DNA from: Streptomyces sp. FIT100
GTDB taxonomy: Bacteria; Actinomycetota; Actinomycetes; Streptomycetales; Streptomycetaceae
DNA: 64,000 bases
Reading direction: 5' to 3'
NCBI RefSeq assembly: GCF_024584805.1
Contig: NZ_CP075715.1
Location: forward strand, 434,001-498,000
In this document: positions 42,188-51,263 of the stretch, in pieces
How the letters are laid out: each line of letters opens with the position of its first letter
How positions within the stretch are numbered: position 1 is the first letter of the stretch
The notes under the pieces: model-generated
The model's input: the letters and a program-made list of their open reading frames with translations, nothing else
Told to the model about the DNA's origin: nothing
Database searches by the model: none
Made by a program: the position numbers and the translations under genes

Positions 42188-42204
42188 TATGGTGTCCCAC
42201 CATA
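42188..42204. promoter_or_regulatory. Perfect GntR-type palindrome upstream of the MFS gene
   Basis: TATGGTGTCCCACCATA is a perfect 7-bp inverted repeat around TCC and contains TGGTG-n3-CACCA, the pattern typical of GntR/FadR operators. It lies 75 bases upstream of the MFS start. The rest of 41964-42278 contains only the lyase terminator and no gene. Confidence 0.75.
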
Positions 42205-42278
42205 TGTGACCCTGACCTGCGTCTTCCTACGGTGTGGCGACACACAAACGTCCCCGCACCTGTCCGGAAGTGGTAGTC

Positions 42279-43670
42279 ATGCCCGCCTCTGCAACCGCTC
42301 CACCAGCCCCCGGCTCGCTCAGGCGCATCGTCGCCGCGAGCCTCATCGGTACCACCATCGAGTGGTACGACTTCTTCCTCTACGGATCGGCCGCCGCGCT
42401 CGTCTTCAACGAGCTGTTCTTCCCGGAGAAGGATCCTCTGGTCGGCACGCTGCTGGCCTTTCTGACGTACGCCGTCGGGTTCGCCGCGCGGCCGCTGGGC
42501 GCGCTGGTGTTCGGGCACTACGGGGACCGGCTCGGGCGCAAGAAGCTGCTGGTGCTGAGTCTGCTGATGATGGGTGCCGCGACCTTCGCGATCGGGCTGC
42601 TGCCCACGTACGCGACGGTCGGGGCGGCCGCTCCCGTGCTGCTGACCGTGCTCCGGCTGGTGCAGGGGTTCGCGCTCGGTGGTGAGTGGGGCGGGGCCGT
42701 GCTGCTGGTGTCCGAGCACGGGGACGCGCGGCGGCGCGGGTTCTGGGCGTCGTGGCCGCAGACCGGGGCGCCGGCCGGGCAGTTGCTGGCGACCGGGGTG
42801 CTGTCCGCGCTGACGGCGCTGCTGTCGGACGCGGCGTTCACGTCGTGGGGCTGGCGCATACCGTTCCTGCTCTCCGGTGTTCTGGTGATCGTCGGCTTGT
42901 GGATTCGTCTCTCTGTCGATGAATCGCCGGTGTTCAAGGCCGCGCTGGCCCAGGCCGAGCAGCGCAAGGCGGCCACCGCGCAGGTCGAGAAGCTGCCGCT
43001 GGTCGCCGTGCTGCGGCACCACTGGCGCGATGTGCTGATCGCCATGGGCGCGCGCATGGCCGAGAACATCAGCTACTACGTGATCACCGCCTTCATCCTC
43101 GTCTACGCGACCACGTCGGCCGGGCTCAGCAAGCAGACCGCGCTCAACGCCGTGCTCATCGCGTCCGCCGTGCACTTCGCGGTGATCCCGGCGTGGGGCG
43201 CCCTGTCCGACCGGATCGGGCGGCGTCCGGTGTATCTCATCGGCGCGGCCGGTGTGGGCCTGTGGATGTTCCCGTTCTTCGCGCTCATCGACTCCAGGTC
43301 CTTCGGAAGTCTGCTGCTGGCCGTGACGGTCGGGCTGGTGCTGCACGGAGCGATGTACGCACCGCAGGCGGCCTTCTTCTCCGAGATGTTCGCAACGCGC
43401 ATGCGCTACTCCGGTGCCTCGATCGGCGCGCAGTTCTCGTCGGTCGCCGCCGGCGCGCCCGCACCGCTCATCGCCACCGCGCTGCTCGCCAGCTACGACA
43501 GCTCGACACCGATCGCCCTGTACGTCATCGCCGCCGCGCTGCTCACGATGGTCGCCATCGCCTGCGCGAAGGAGACCCGTCACCGGGACCTGGCCGATGT
43601 CACGGTGGAACGCGACGACCGGGATGCCAGTAAGCCCATGGCCGCCGCGGACGCCCCGACGTCCGCCTGA
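42279..43670 (+). CDS. MFS transporter, metabolite:proton symporter family
   Basis: A 463-residue 12-helix carrier. GTTIEWYDFFLYGSAAALVF, GRPLGALVFGHYGDRLGRKK-type loop 2-3, RLVQGFALGGEWGGAVLLV and WGALSDRIGRRPVYLIG identify the metabolite:proton symporter group that takes up organic acids such as ketoglutarate, shikimate or beta-ketoacids. ATG 42279 starts at MPASATAPPAPGSLRRIV. It converges on the regulator/3-hydroxybutyrate dehydrogenase pair, which suggests a small hydroxy or keto acid as cargo. Confidence 0.9.
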   Translation: MPASATAPPAPGSLRRIVAASLIGTTIEWYDFFLYGSAAALVFNELFFPEKDPLVGTLLAFLTYAVGFAARPLGALVFGHYGDRLGRKKLLVLSLLMMGAATFAIGLLPTYATVGAAAPVLLTVLRLVQGFALGGEWGGAVLLVSEHGDARRRGFWASWPQTGAPAGQLLATGVLSALTALLSDAAFTSWGWRIPFLLSGVLVIVGLWIRLSVDESPVFKAALAQAEQRKAATAQVEKLPLVAVLRHHWRDVLIAMGARMAENISYYVITAFILVYATTSAGLSKQTALNAVLIASAVHFAVIPAWGALSDRIGRRPVYLIGAAGVGLWMFPFFALIDSRSFGSLLLAVTVGLVLHGAMYAPQAAFFSEMFATRMRYSGASIGAQFSSVAAGAPAPLIATALLASYDSSTPIALYVIAAALLTMVAIACAKETRHRDLADVTVERDDRDASKPMAAADAPTSA

Positions 43671-43725
43671 CACGGCGCCTGTCGGGCCCGGCCGAGGCCG
43701 GGTCCTGACAGCGCCCAGAAACACA

Positions 43726-43755
43726 GGGCCGCGTGGACAGGCGTCCACGCGGCCC
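43726..43755. terminator. Bidirectional terminator
   Basis: GGGCCGCGTGGAC (43726-43738) pairs perfectly with GTCCACGCGGCCC (43743-43755) around AGGC. It sits between the two convergent genes and can serve both. Confidence 0.85.
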
Positions 43756-43774
43756 GCCGTGTGTCGGCTCCGTG

Positions 43775-45667
43775 TCAGCGGACGACGGCCGATATCGCGT
43801 GCAGCCGCAGTGCCAGCTGGAGCTCCAGGGCGCGGGCCGGGGAGTGCCAGTCGTCGCCGAGCAGCCTTCCTATTCGTTCGAGCCGCTGCGCCACCGTGTT
43901 GACGTGGACGTGGAGTTCGTCCTTCGTACGGGCCGGGCTCATGCCGCTCGCGAAGTACGCGTCGAGCGTGCGCACCAGGTCCGTGCCGCGCCGCTCGTCG
44001 TAGTCGGCGACAGGTCCGAGCGTGCGCCGGACGAAGCCCTCGATGTCGCGGGTGTCGGCGAGCAGCAGGCCGAGGAAGCCCAGGTCCTCGGCGGCAGCGC
44101 CCTCGCCGGAGCGGCGCAGCAGCCTGAGGGACTCGACGCAGCGGCGGGCCTCGTCGTAGGCGGCGGCTATCGCCCCCGGGGTGGCGACGGGCGCCTGGAC
44201 CGGGGCGGAGGCCCCGACGGTGACGAGCTCGCGCAGGGTGCCGCCGAGGTGTCTGGCGGTCTGGCGGGCGAGGTCGGCCGCGCTGTCGCCGGGTCCGAGC
44301 GGCAGCAGCAGGACCGCACCGCCGTCGCGGGCAGCGGCCAGACCGTGGCGGGTGGCGGCGAGGTGGGCGGCCGCGGAGGCGAGCCGCTGGCGGTCGGCGG
44401 TGGCCCGCTCGGCGCTGTCCGCGGCGGGGTGAGCGTCGATCCGCGCGGCGAGCACCACGTGCGGGGCGTCGAGGTCGGCCTTGAGCCGGCTCGCGCGCTC
44501 CCGCAGCAGCCGGGGGTCGCGGCCGGGGGCGTCCAGCAGGTCGTCGAGCAGCTCGCCGCGCACCCGCTGCTCGGCCTCGCCGGCGGAGCGACGGGCCAGC
44601 AGAAGCAGGGAGGTCACCATCGCCGCGCGCTCAAGGGTGCGCCGGTCGACCGGGTCGAGGTCCGGATGGCCGTGCAGCACGAGCGCGCCCAGCAGTTCGC
44701 CGCCGGCCGAGACCGCGACCACCCAGTCGTCGCCGTGCCGGATCGCGTGTCCGTCGGTGCCGTCGAGTTGGAGGGCGGCGATGGCGGGGGCGTCCGGGTC
44801 GGCGAAGGCGACGGTGCCGTCGAGCACCTCGGACACCGCGTCGGCCACGTCGTGGACCCCGCCGCCGTGCAGCACGAGTTCGGTGAGCCGGTCGTGCACG
44901 TCGGACGCCCGCTCGATGACGGCGCTGTGATCGCGGATGATCTCGTTGGCCCGCTCCAGCTCGGCGAGGGCGGTGCGGGTCTCGGCGAGCAGGTTGGCGG
45001 TGTCGATGGCGACCGCGGCGTGCGCCGCGAAGGAGCCCAGCAGCGCCACCTGTTCGCGCTCGAAGACGCGGGCGCGGCGGTCGGCGGCGAAGAGCACCCC
45101 GATGACCTGGCTGCCGAGCATCAGCGGGACGCCGAGGATCGCGACGAGTCCCTCGTCCCGGACGCCCGAGTCGATGGCCCGGGTGTGCTGGAAGCGTTCG
45201 TCCTCGAAGTAGCTCTCGGTCACATACGGCCGGGCGGTCTGGGCGACGAGGCCCCCGAGCCCCTCCCCCATGCCGAGCCTCAGCTGCTGGAAGCGCGCCG
45301 AGACCGAGCCTTCGGTGACGCGCATGTACGTGTCGCCGGCGGCCGGGTCGTTCAGGCTGAGATAGGCGACTTCGGTGCCGAGCAGCGAGCGGGCCCGCTG
45401 CACGATCGCGCGGAGCACCGCGTCGAGGTCGCGCAGGCCCGACAGGTCGTGCGCGGTCTCGAAGAGCGCCGACAGCTCCGCCTCGCGCCGCCGTCTGCCC
45501 TCCAACTCGGCTCGCACGCGCAGCGCGAGCTGCTTGGCCTGGTCGAGCCCGGCCAGCGTCTCGGGACCCGCGCCGCTCGCACGGGCGAGCAGCACGGGCC
45601 GGTCGTACGCCTCCACGGCGGCGCCGCGGGCAAGGAGCTCCAGGTAGGAGGCCTGATCGTGGGACAT
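43775..45667 (-). CDS. GAF-domain PucR/CdaR-type transcriptional regulator
   Basis: A 630-residue regulator. A GAF domain covers about residues 60-220 (LFETAHDLSGLRDLDAVLRA, LGVPLMLGSQVIGVLFAADR). A GGDEF-like region follows in the middle. The C-terminal PucR helix-turn-helix is FASGMSPARTKDELHVHVNTV then AQRLERIGRLLG. Such proteins sense small metabolites and usually activate nearby catabolic genes. ATG 45667 (MSHDQASYLELLARG) is chosen; the frame upstream to 45727 is non-conserved. It follows the 3-hydroxybutyrate dehydrogenase gene by 93 bases on the same strand. Confidence 0.85.
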   Translation of the reverse strand: MSHDQASYLELLARGAAVEAYDRPVLLARASGAGPETLAGLDQAKQLALRVRAELEGRRRREAELSALFETAHDLSGLRDLDAVLRAIVQRARSLLGTEVAYLSLNDPAAGDTYMRVTEGSVSARFQQLRLGMGEGLGGLVAQTARPYVTESYFEDERFQHTRAIDSGVRDEGLVAILGVPLMLGSQVIGVLFAADRRARVFEREQVALLGSFAAHAAVAIDTANLLAETRTALAELERANEIIRDHSAVIERASDVHDRLTELVLHGGGVHDVADAVSEVLDGTVAFADPDAPAIAALQLDGTDGHAIRHGDDWVVAVSAGGELLGALVLHGHPDLDPVDRRTLERAAMVTSLLLLARRSAGEAEQRVRGELLDDLLDAPGRDPRLLRERASRLKADLDAPHVVLAARIDAHPAADSAERATADRQRLASAAAHLAATRHGLAAARDGGAVLLLPLGPGDSAADLARQTARHLGGTLRELVTVGASAPVQAPVATPGAIAAAYDEARRCVESLRLLRRSGEGAAAEDLGFLGLLLADTRDIEGFVRRTLGPVADYDERRGTDLVRTLDAYFASGMSPARTKDELHVHVNTVAQRLERIGRLLGDDWHSPARALELQLALRLHAISAVVR

Positions 45668-45760
45668 GGACAAGGGATACCTGTCGTGCGGGGGGTCGCA
45701 CCAGCCCCTGTGGACGGTGCGGCCCATGTGGACAACTCCGTCACCCTGACCGCGCGCGGC

Positions 45761-46606
45761 TCAGTGCGCCGTCCAGCCGCCGTCCAGGGCCAGTGACGTA
45801 CCGGTGATGAAGGACGCCTCCGGCGTGCAGAGGTACGCCACCGCCTCGGCCACCTCCTCCGGTTCGACGAGGCGCTTGAGAGCGGAGTCCTTCAGCAGGA
45901 TGTCGGCGACGACCCGGTCCTCGGGTATGCCGTGGACGGCGGCCTGGTCGGCGATCTGCTTCTCGACCAGGGGGGTGCGCACATAGCCGGGGTTGACGCA
46001 GTTGGAGGTGACCCCGTGCGGAGCGCCCTCCAGCGCTGCGGTCTTGGAGAGCCCCTCCAGTCCATGTTTGGCGGCCACATAGGCACTCTTGTAGGCCGAG
46101 GCACGCACCCCGTGCACGGAGGAGACATTGATGATCCGGCCCCACCCCTGCCCGTACATGTGCGGAAGCGCGCCCCTGATCAGCCGGAACGGCGCCTCCA
46201 GCATCACGGTCAGGACGGTGTGGAAGACCTCCGGGGGGAACTCCTCGATGGGCCGCACCAGTTGCAGCCCCGCGTTGTTGACGAGGATGTCGGTGCCCGC
46301 GGCCGCCTCCTCCGCCGCGTCGAGGTCCGTCAGGTCGAGGACGTGTGCTTCCAGCGAGCCGGCGGCCGCCGGGCCCAGGGACTCGGCGAGCAGCGCTTCG
46401 AGGCCGTCCGCCTGCCTGTCCACGGCCTTGACCTTGGCCCCGGCGGCCACGAGCCGCAGCGCGCAGGCCCGGCCTATGCCGCTCGCCGCCCCCGTGACGA
46501 GCACGGTGCGGCCGTCGAGGTCGAGCCCGACGGAGGGGGCGGCGAGGGCCGGGGCGAGCGGACGGGGGTGAGGGGCGGGACCCGGGTTCATGGTCATGTT
46601 CCGCAC
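45761..46606 (-). CDS. 3-hydroxybutyrate dehydrogenase (SDR family)
   Basis: A 281-residue short-chain dehydrogenase. The Rossmann motif is VLVTGAASGIGRACAL, NNAG is in ILVNNAGLQLV, and the catalytic residues are in INVSSVHGVRASAYKSAYVAAKHG (Ser, Tyr, Lys; YVAAK). VNPGYVRTPLVEKQIADQA and the sequence around it fit 3-hydroxybutyrate dehydrogenase, which interconverts 3-hydroxybutyrate and acetoacetate with NAD. The first 25 residues are Pro/Ala-rich, so ATG 46597 or 46591 could be the real start. Probably co-transcribed with the PucR-type gene. Confidence 0.87.
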   Translation of the reverse strand: MRNMTMNPGPAPHPRPLAPALAAPSVGLDLDGRTVLVTGAASGIGRACALRLVAAGAKVKAVDRQADGLEALLAESLGPAAAGSLEAHVLDLTDLDAAEEAAAGTDILVNNAGLQLVRPIEEFPPEVFHTVLTVMLEAPFRLIRGALPHMYGQGWGRIINVSSVHGVRASAYKSAYVAAKHGLEGLSKTAALEGAPHGVTSNCVNPGYVRTPLVEKQIADQAAVHGIPEDRVVADILLKDSALKRLVEPEEVAEAVAYLCTPEASFITGTSLALDGGWTAH

Positions 46607-46652
46607 CCTAGGCAGGCCCCAGGCGGCTACCGATGTGGGCAGCGCCCACAGT

Positions 46653-47135
46653 TCATTCAGGCACAGTGGAGTCGAACCACGTGTGGCCGTCCGTCAGCGC
46701 CTGCTTGATCCGGAACAACGCGAATTCCTGCAGCTCCGGCAGCGCGTCCACGGAGAACCAGCCCACCTCCAGCGACTCCTCGTCATTGACGCGCGCCTCA
46801 CCGCCCACGGCCCGACAGCGCAGGCACACGTCCATGAACTGGCACTGGTCCCCGTTCGGATACGTGATCGGCTTCTGCAGGGCCTGGACGAGGACGATCC
46901 GCTCCGGGACGCACCGCACCGCGGTCTCCTCGTACACCTCGCGGACTGCCGTGGTCGCGGGCTGCTCCCCCGGCTCCGGGATACCACCGATGATCGCCCA
47001 CTTGCCGGTGTCGGCCCGTCTTCCCAGCAGCACGCGCCCCTCGTCGTCGAAGACGACCGCGCTGACACCGGGAAGATAGAGCAACTGGTGGCCCGCGCTT
47101 GCGCGGATGGCGCGGATGAAGTCCGGAGTACCCAT
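46653..47135 (-). CDS. NUDIX hydrolase
   Basis: A 160-residue NUDIX protein. The Nudix box is GGIPEPGEQPATTAVREVYE then ETAV; it has the canonical G-x5-E-x7-REVxEE core, with Ala instead of the usual Gly near the end. It hydrolyses a nucleoside diphosphate linked to some other group; the substrate is unknown. It ends just before the start of the dehydrogenase transcript and begins nine bases after the stop of the N-acyltransferase gene, so these two are likely one operon. Confidence 0.9.
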   Translation of the reverse strand: MGTPDFIRAIRASAGHQLLYLPGVSAVVFDDEGRVLLGRRADTGKWAIIGGIPEPGEQPATTAVREVYEETAVRCVPERIVLVQALQKPITYPNGDQCQFMDVCLRCRAVGGEARVNDEESLEVGWFSVDALPELQEFALFRIKQALTDGHTWFDSTVPE

Positions 47136-47144
47136 GGTCCGACC

Positions 47145-48752
47145 CTAACCGGCGTTCCGGCTCCGTTCCCGGGCACGGGCGTAGCCGACCCAGCCGAGCG
47201 CGCCGACGGCGAGTGCCACGAGCACGCCCTCGGGCAGCGTGCCCATCCGGGTCGCGGGGGTGAGCGAGGAGCGCAGCGGCACCTTCGCGACAAGGGCGTC
47301 CGGCGTGAACATCCTGGTCTGCTGCTCGATCGTCCCGTCCGGCCGGATCACGGCGCTGACGCCGCTCGTGACCGGGACGACGACGGCCCGGCCGTGCTCG
47401 ACGGCCCGCACCCGCGACATCGCCAGCTGCTGGTACGTCATCTCGCTGCGCCCGAAGGTCGCGTTGTTGCTCGGCACGGAGATGAGCTGGGCGCCGTGGG
47501 TGACGGTGTCCCGGACGTCCCAGTCGAACGCGGCCTCGTAGCAGGTCGCGAGCCCCACCTTCGTACCGGCGAGGTCGAAGACCCCCACCTTGTCGCCGGG
47601 GCCGAAGTCCCGGCTGACGCGGTCGACGTCCGAGCTGAAGAGCCGGACGAAGGAGCGCATCGGGATGTACTCGCCGAAGGGCTGGACGTGCCTCTTGTCG
47701 TACGTGGCGACGGGCCCGCGATCCGGCTCCCACTGGATCAGCGTGTTGCGCAGCTTGCCGGTGTCCGGGGTGACCACCGCGCCGATGACGGTGGGCACGC
47801 CGATCTTCCGCACGGCCTGGTCGATCACCAGGCGTGCGTCGCCGTTGCGGTACGGGTCGAGGTCCGAGGAGTTCTCGGGCCACAGCACGAAGTCGGGCTT
47901 GGCCGCCCTGCCCGCCGCCACATCCGCCGCGAGCTGCTCGGTGCGGCGGGCGTGGTTGTCGAGGACGGCGCGGCGCTGGGAGTTGAAGTCGAGTCCGAGG
48001 CGCGGCACGTTGCCCTGGACGGCGGCGACCGTCGCGGTGCCGTCCTGCGCCGAGTCGTCGATGAGCGGAAGCGCGGCGAGCGCGGCCGTGACGGGGAGGA
48101 ACACGGTGAGGACCGCCGCCGCGAGGGGGCCTCGGGGAAGCTCGCCGGAGGTGCGGTAGGAGCGGATCCGGCGCGCGGTCTCGTACAGCCCGAAGCCGCA
48201 CAGCACGACGCCGAAGCCGAGCACCGGAGTGCCGCCGAGGGCGGCGAGCGGAAGGAAGACGCTGTCCGCCTGACCGAAGGCGATCTTGCCCCAGGGGAAC
48301 CCGCCGAACGGGACGCGCGCGCGGGCGGCCTCACCGAGTACCCAGACAGCCGCGCCCCAGACCGGCCACAGCGGCAGCCGCGTCACGAGGGCGATACCCA
48401 TGCAGGTGACGGCGATGAAGAGGGCCTCGACGGCGGCGAGCGCCAGCCATGGAAGCGCGCCGACCTCCTCCCCCGTCCAGATGAGCAGCGGGACCAGGAA
48501 GCCGAGCCCCGCGAGGTATCCGAGGCCGAGGGCCGCGCGTGGGCGGTGGGCGGTGCGCAGGCACCAGCCGAGCAGCGCGAAGCCGGGCAGGACCAGCCAC
48601 CACAGGGGCCGGGGCGGAAAGCTGAGGTAGAGCAGTACGCCGGACAGCGCGGCGGCGCCGGGCCGCGCGAGCCGCAGCAGCAGCCGGTGGGCCCCGTCGC
48701 GCGGGGCTCGGACGGGCTGCTCGGTGTCGACGGGGGTCATCGTGGCGCTCAC
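47145..48752 (-). CDS. lnt: Apolipoprotein N-acyltransferase
   Basis: A 535-residue membrane enzyme with about seven hydrophobic helices and a nitrilase domain. The catalytic triad is visible as Glu in FVLWPENSSD, Lys in YDKRHVQPFGEYIP and Cys in GLATCYEAAFDWD. It transfers an acyl chain to the N-terminal Cys of lipoproteins at the outer face of the membrane. Start is GTG 48752 or ATG 48740; the frame reaching 49100 is an antisense artefact of the gene at 48984. Actinobacteria may carry several Lnt homologues, so its exact role is inferred. Confidence 0.9.
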   Translation of the reverse strand: MSATMTPVDTEQPVRAPRDGAHRLLLRLARPGAAALSGVLLYLSFPPRPLWWLVLPGFALLGWCLRTAHRPRAALGLGYLAGLGFLVPLLIWTGEEVGALPWLALAAVEALFIAVTCMGIALVTRLPLWPVWGAAVWVLGEAARARVPFGGFPWGKIAFGQADSVFLPLAALGGTPVLGFGVVLCGFGLYETARRIRSYRTSGELPRGPLAAAVLTVFLPVTAALAALPLIDDSAQDGTATVAAVQGNVPRLGLDFNSQRRAVLDNHARRTEQLAADVAAGRAAKPDFVLWPENSSDLDPYRNGDARLVIDQAVRKIGVPTVIGAVVTPDTGKLRNTLIQWEPDRGPVATYDKRHVQPFGEYIPMRSFVRLFSSDVDRVSRDFGPGDKVGVFDLAGTKVGLATCYEAAFDWDVRDTVTHGAQLISVPSNNATFGRSEMTYQQLAMSRVRAVEHGRAVVVPVTSGVSAVIRPDGTIEQQTRMFTPDALVAKVPLRSSLTPATRMGTLPEGVLVALAVGALGWVGYARARERSRNAG

Positions 48753-48983
48753 GTGCCGGAGTCTACGGCGGCGGCCCGTGCGCCGGGCAGTCCGGCCCAG
48801 CTCAGCACCGCCCCCGCCCACGCGTGTCCGCCCCGCTGCCGGACGGGGGCGCCGCCGGCCTGCGCCGCAGGGGCACAGTTCCTGCGCAGTCCATCCACAA
48901 ACGTCCTTCTTGCCGTTACCGTGGCCGCCGGGCCGTGGACAGGGGTCCGGACGGGGCCGGACGGGGCCGGACGGGGGCGGCGG

Positions 48984-50111
48984 ATGGCAGCAACGGCAGG
49001 CTGGTCGTCGAACACGAGCGCGACGGGCATCGATACGACCGATACGAACTCGGATGCTTCCGCGCCGGTACGGGACGGGGAGCAGCAGGAGCGGGGCCAT
49101 GCCGCCGATGTCGTCGGCGTCGCGGTGCTCGGCTGCTCCGCCGCCTGGGCCCTGATCAGCGCCGCAGGGCGGGACGCGCGACCCGAGGGGGTGCTGCTCG
49201 CCGTACTGGCGGTCGCCGCCGGATACGCCTGCGGCCGGATCTGCGGCGGCCTGCTGCCGGTGACCGCCGCCGCTGCCGCCGCGCTCGGCGGCCTCGGGCT
49301 CGCCCTCGCCTCACCGCACGGGCTGCCCGGCCTCCACGACGTGCCCGGTGGCCCGTTGCCGCAGCCCGGTTCCTCCGGGGCGGCCGCCGCGCTGCTGGTC
49401 CTGGCGGCGGGAGCGGCGTGCTGTGCCGCTTCGGCGGCCCGGCCGGGGGCGATACGGCTCGCCCTGTGGCTGCTCGCCGTCGGCGTCGTCGGTACGTCGC
49501 TCCTGCTCGGCTCGGTCGTGGGGTCCGCGGCAGCCGTCGGCGTACTGCTGTGCTCGCTGGCCGCGGCCCATGTGCGCCGGCGGCTCATGGGTCTGGCCGG
49601 TTTCGCCCTGGCCACGGCCCTGGTGACCGCAGGTGCGTGGGCGATGGCCGAGGACACGCTGCCCCACGGGCTCACGGTCTCGCTCCAGGACCGGCTCACC
49701 GAGCACCGGGTGCGGCTGTGGCAGGACGCGGCCGGGATCGCCGAGGAGTATCCGGTGCTGGGCGCCGGACCGGGCCGGTTCGGCGAGCTGAGCCCGACGG
49801 TGCAGCAGTCGCCGGACCCCGACGGCACGCCGCGTTCCGCGCCGCTCCAGCTGGCGGCGGAGCAGGGTGTGGTGGGGGTGGTACTGCTGGGCGGGCTGTA
49901 CGTCTGGATGCTCTACGGGCTCGGGCGCTCGTCCCGGTCCACGGCGGTGGCGCTGAGCGCGGGTGCGGCGCTGACGGCCGTGGGGGTGCTGGCGAGCGTC
50001 GGCGACTGCCTGAGCCATACGGCGGTGACGGCGGGGGCGGGGCTGCTGGCGGGGCTGGCCACGGCGCGTACGGCGTCCGGGCCGGACGGGAGCGCTCGGC
50101 ACCTGGACTGA
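48984..50111 (+). CDS. O-antigen ligase/polymerase-like membrane protein
   Basis: A 375-residue protein with about ten hydrophobic segments. The loop LWQDAAGIAEEYPVLGAGPGRFGELSPTV has the GAGPGRF-type motif of the Wzy_C/WaaL family, which joins glycan units on a lipid carrier. Most other sequence is Ala/Leu/Val-rich and uninformative. Start choice is uncertain; ATG 48984 follows GGGGGCGG. Just upstream, 48951-48978, lies a 10-bp tandem repeat (GGACGGGGCC). It is divergent from the N-acyltransferase gene. Confidence 0.65.
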   Translation: MAATAGWSSNTSATGIDTTDTNSDASAPVRDGEQQERGHAADVVGVAVLGCSAAWALISAAGRDARPEGVLLAVLAVAAGYACGRICGGLLPVTAAAAAALGGLGLALASPHGLPGLHDVPGGPLPQPGSSGAAAALLVLAAGAACCAASAARPGAIRLALWLLAVGVVGTSLLLGSVVGSAAAVGVLLCSLAAAHVRRRLMGLAGFALATALVTAGAWAMAEDTLPHGLTVSLQDRLTEHRVRLWQDAAGIAEEYPVLGAGPGRFGELSPTVQQSPDPDGTPRSAPLQLAAEQGVVGVVLLGGLYVWMLYGLGRSSRSTAVALSAGAALTAVGVLASVGDCLSHTAVTAGAGLLAGLATARTASGPDGSARHLD

Positions 50112-50164
50112 GGGTGCGGATTCAGGGCCGCTGAGGGAGCGGATTCAGGTCCCGTACGGCTGGG

Positions 50165-50728
50165 TCACACACCCGTCGTCGTCGAGCCCGCCGGTGCGGT
50201 CCGCAGATGGTCGCGGATAATCCGGACCGCCGTCTGGGCGTCGTCCACGGTGACCGTGAAGGTCTTGCCGTCATCGAGGGCGAGGACCACGCCCTCGCCG
50301 CGGCGGACGATGAAGGCCGTGCCCTTCTCGGGGTGCCAGCGGCAGCCCCAGCCGCCCCACTGGCAGGGGGTGACACGGGGATCGAAATCCGCCGCCACGA
50401 CGGACGCGAGGGGGATCCGCCGGCGCGGTACGCCCATGTGACCGCAGCGCACCTCCACGGCGTCGCGGTCGACCGTGACCGTCACATGCACGAACGCGAT
50501 GGTTCCGAAGAGCATCAGCAGGCCGGCGGCGACACAGCCGATGACCGACATCAGGAGCGGCACGGTGCCCGAGGTCCACGGCGAGTCGACGGCGAGCTCG
50601 ATGCCGAGCGCCATGCAGCCCGCACCGGCGGCGGCGAGCGCCCATTGGATGTGGTTCGTCGCCCGGCCGGTCCAGATGGGGGGCAGCGAACCTGCGGCCT
50701 GCCCCTCGTCGCTGGGGTGGTCCCTCAT
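50165..50728 (-). CDS. Two-helix membrane protein with PH-like domain
   Basis: A 187-residue protein with two membrane helices (about 28-45 and 55-80) and a beta-rich tail: VTVDRDAVEVRCGHMGVPRR then IPLASVVAADFDPRVTPCQW, GGWGCRW. This RRIPL...GGWG pattern is common in actinobacterial PH-like membrane proteins of unknown function. ATG 50728 (MRDHPSDEG) is chosen over 50764. It is convergent with the O-antigen-ligase-like gene. Confidence 0.7.
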   Translation of the reverse strand: MRDHPSDEGQAAGSLPPIWTGRATNHIQWALAAAGAGCMALGIELAVDSPWTSGTVPLLMSVIGCVAAGLLMLFGTIAFVHVTVTVDRDAVEVRCGHMGVPRRRIPLASVVAADFDPRVTPCQWGGWGCRWHPEKGTAFIVRRGEGVVLALDDGKTFTVTVDDAQTAVRIIRDHLRTAPAGSTTTGV

Positions 50729-50950
50729 GCGTAGCAGCGTACTCACGTTCCGCAGACCCGGCACCGCTGCGAGCCGACGGAATGCAGTGGTCCCCGGCCC
50801 GCTCGCCCGCGGCCCGCGCCCCTGCTGGGGGCCGTTCCTGTCAAGCCCCGAGTTCCCGGGGTGTGACGGAGCTCATGCGAGGGGGTTTACTCGAATACAT
50901 GGGGCGCTCGGAGCGGGTGCCCGACCACGTCGTCCGGAAAGAGGACTCTC

Positions 50951-51163
50951 ATGACTCGCACCTCTCGGAAACGGCGTCTGACGATGCTCGCCGCCTCAGC
51001 CGCGCTGGCCGCCGGTGGCGCGCTCCTGCCCGGCACCGCGTACGCCGTGCCTCCGGTGCCACCGCCCGACGGGACCGTGGCGATGTCGGTGGACACGCAC
51101 ACAGGCAGCAGCCGGCAGGTCGGGTTGGACCAAAGGGCTGACGCGTTGGCCCAGAAGGGCTGA
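50951..51163 (+). CDS. Small secreted protein
   Basis: A 70-residue product with a clear Sec signal peptide: basic start MTRTSRKRRL, hydrophobic TMLAASAALAAGGALLPG and cleavage near AYA-V. The mature part is only about 35 residues (PPVPPPDGTVAMSVDTHTGS and onward) and resembles nothing I know. ATG 50951 follows AAAGAGGAC. It could be a tiny secreted peptide or the truncated 5' end of a longer gene, since a minisatellite follows right behind. Confidence 0.6.
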   Translation: MTRTSRKRRLTMLAASAALAAGGALLPGTAYAVPPVPPPDGTVAMSVDTHTGSSRQVGLDQRADALAQKG

Positions 51164-51200
51164 GCGCAAGGGCCTCGGGCTTCAGGGCGGCGTGTGACCG

Positions 51201-51263
51201 GCTGCCGTCATGGGACGCGCCGCTGCCGTCATGGGACGTGCCGCAGCTGTCATGGGACGTGCC
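51201..51263. repeat. Three 21-bp tandem repeats
   Basis: Units 51201-51221, 51222-51242 and 51243-51263 are variants of GCTGCCGTCATGGGACGTGCC. They overlap the stop of the sensor-like gene, whose last codons (RHVP then stop) are repeated beyond its stop. Confidence 0.8.

Noticed and set aside
46590..48983. N-terminal extension of the O-antigen-ligase-like gene
   Set aside because: The frame upstream of 48984 is antisense to the NUDIX and N-acyltransferase genes and has no membrane or domain features.
48753..49100. N-terminal extension of the N-acyltransferase
   Set aside because: The extra 116 residues are Arg/Pro-rich and antisense to the next gene. The normal N-terminal helix begins after residue 20 of the shorter form.
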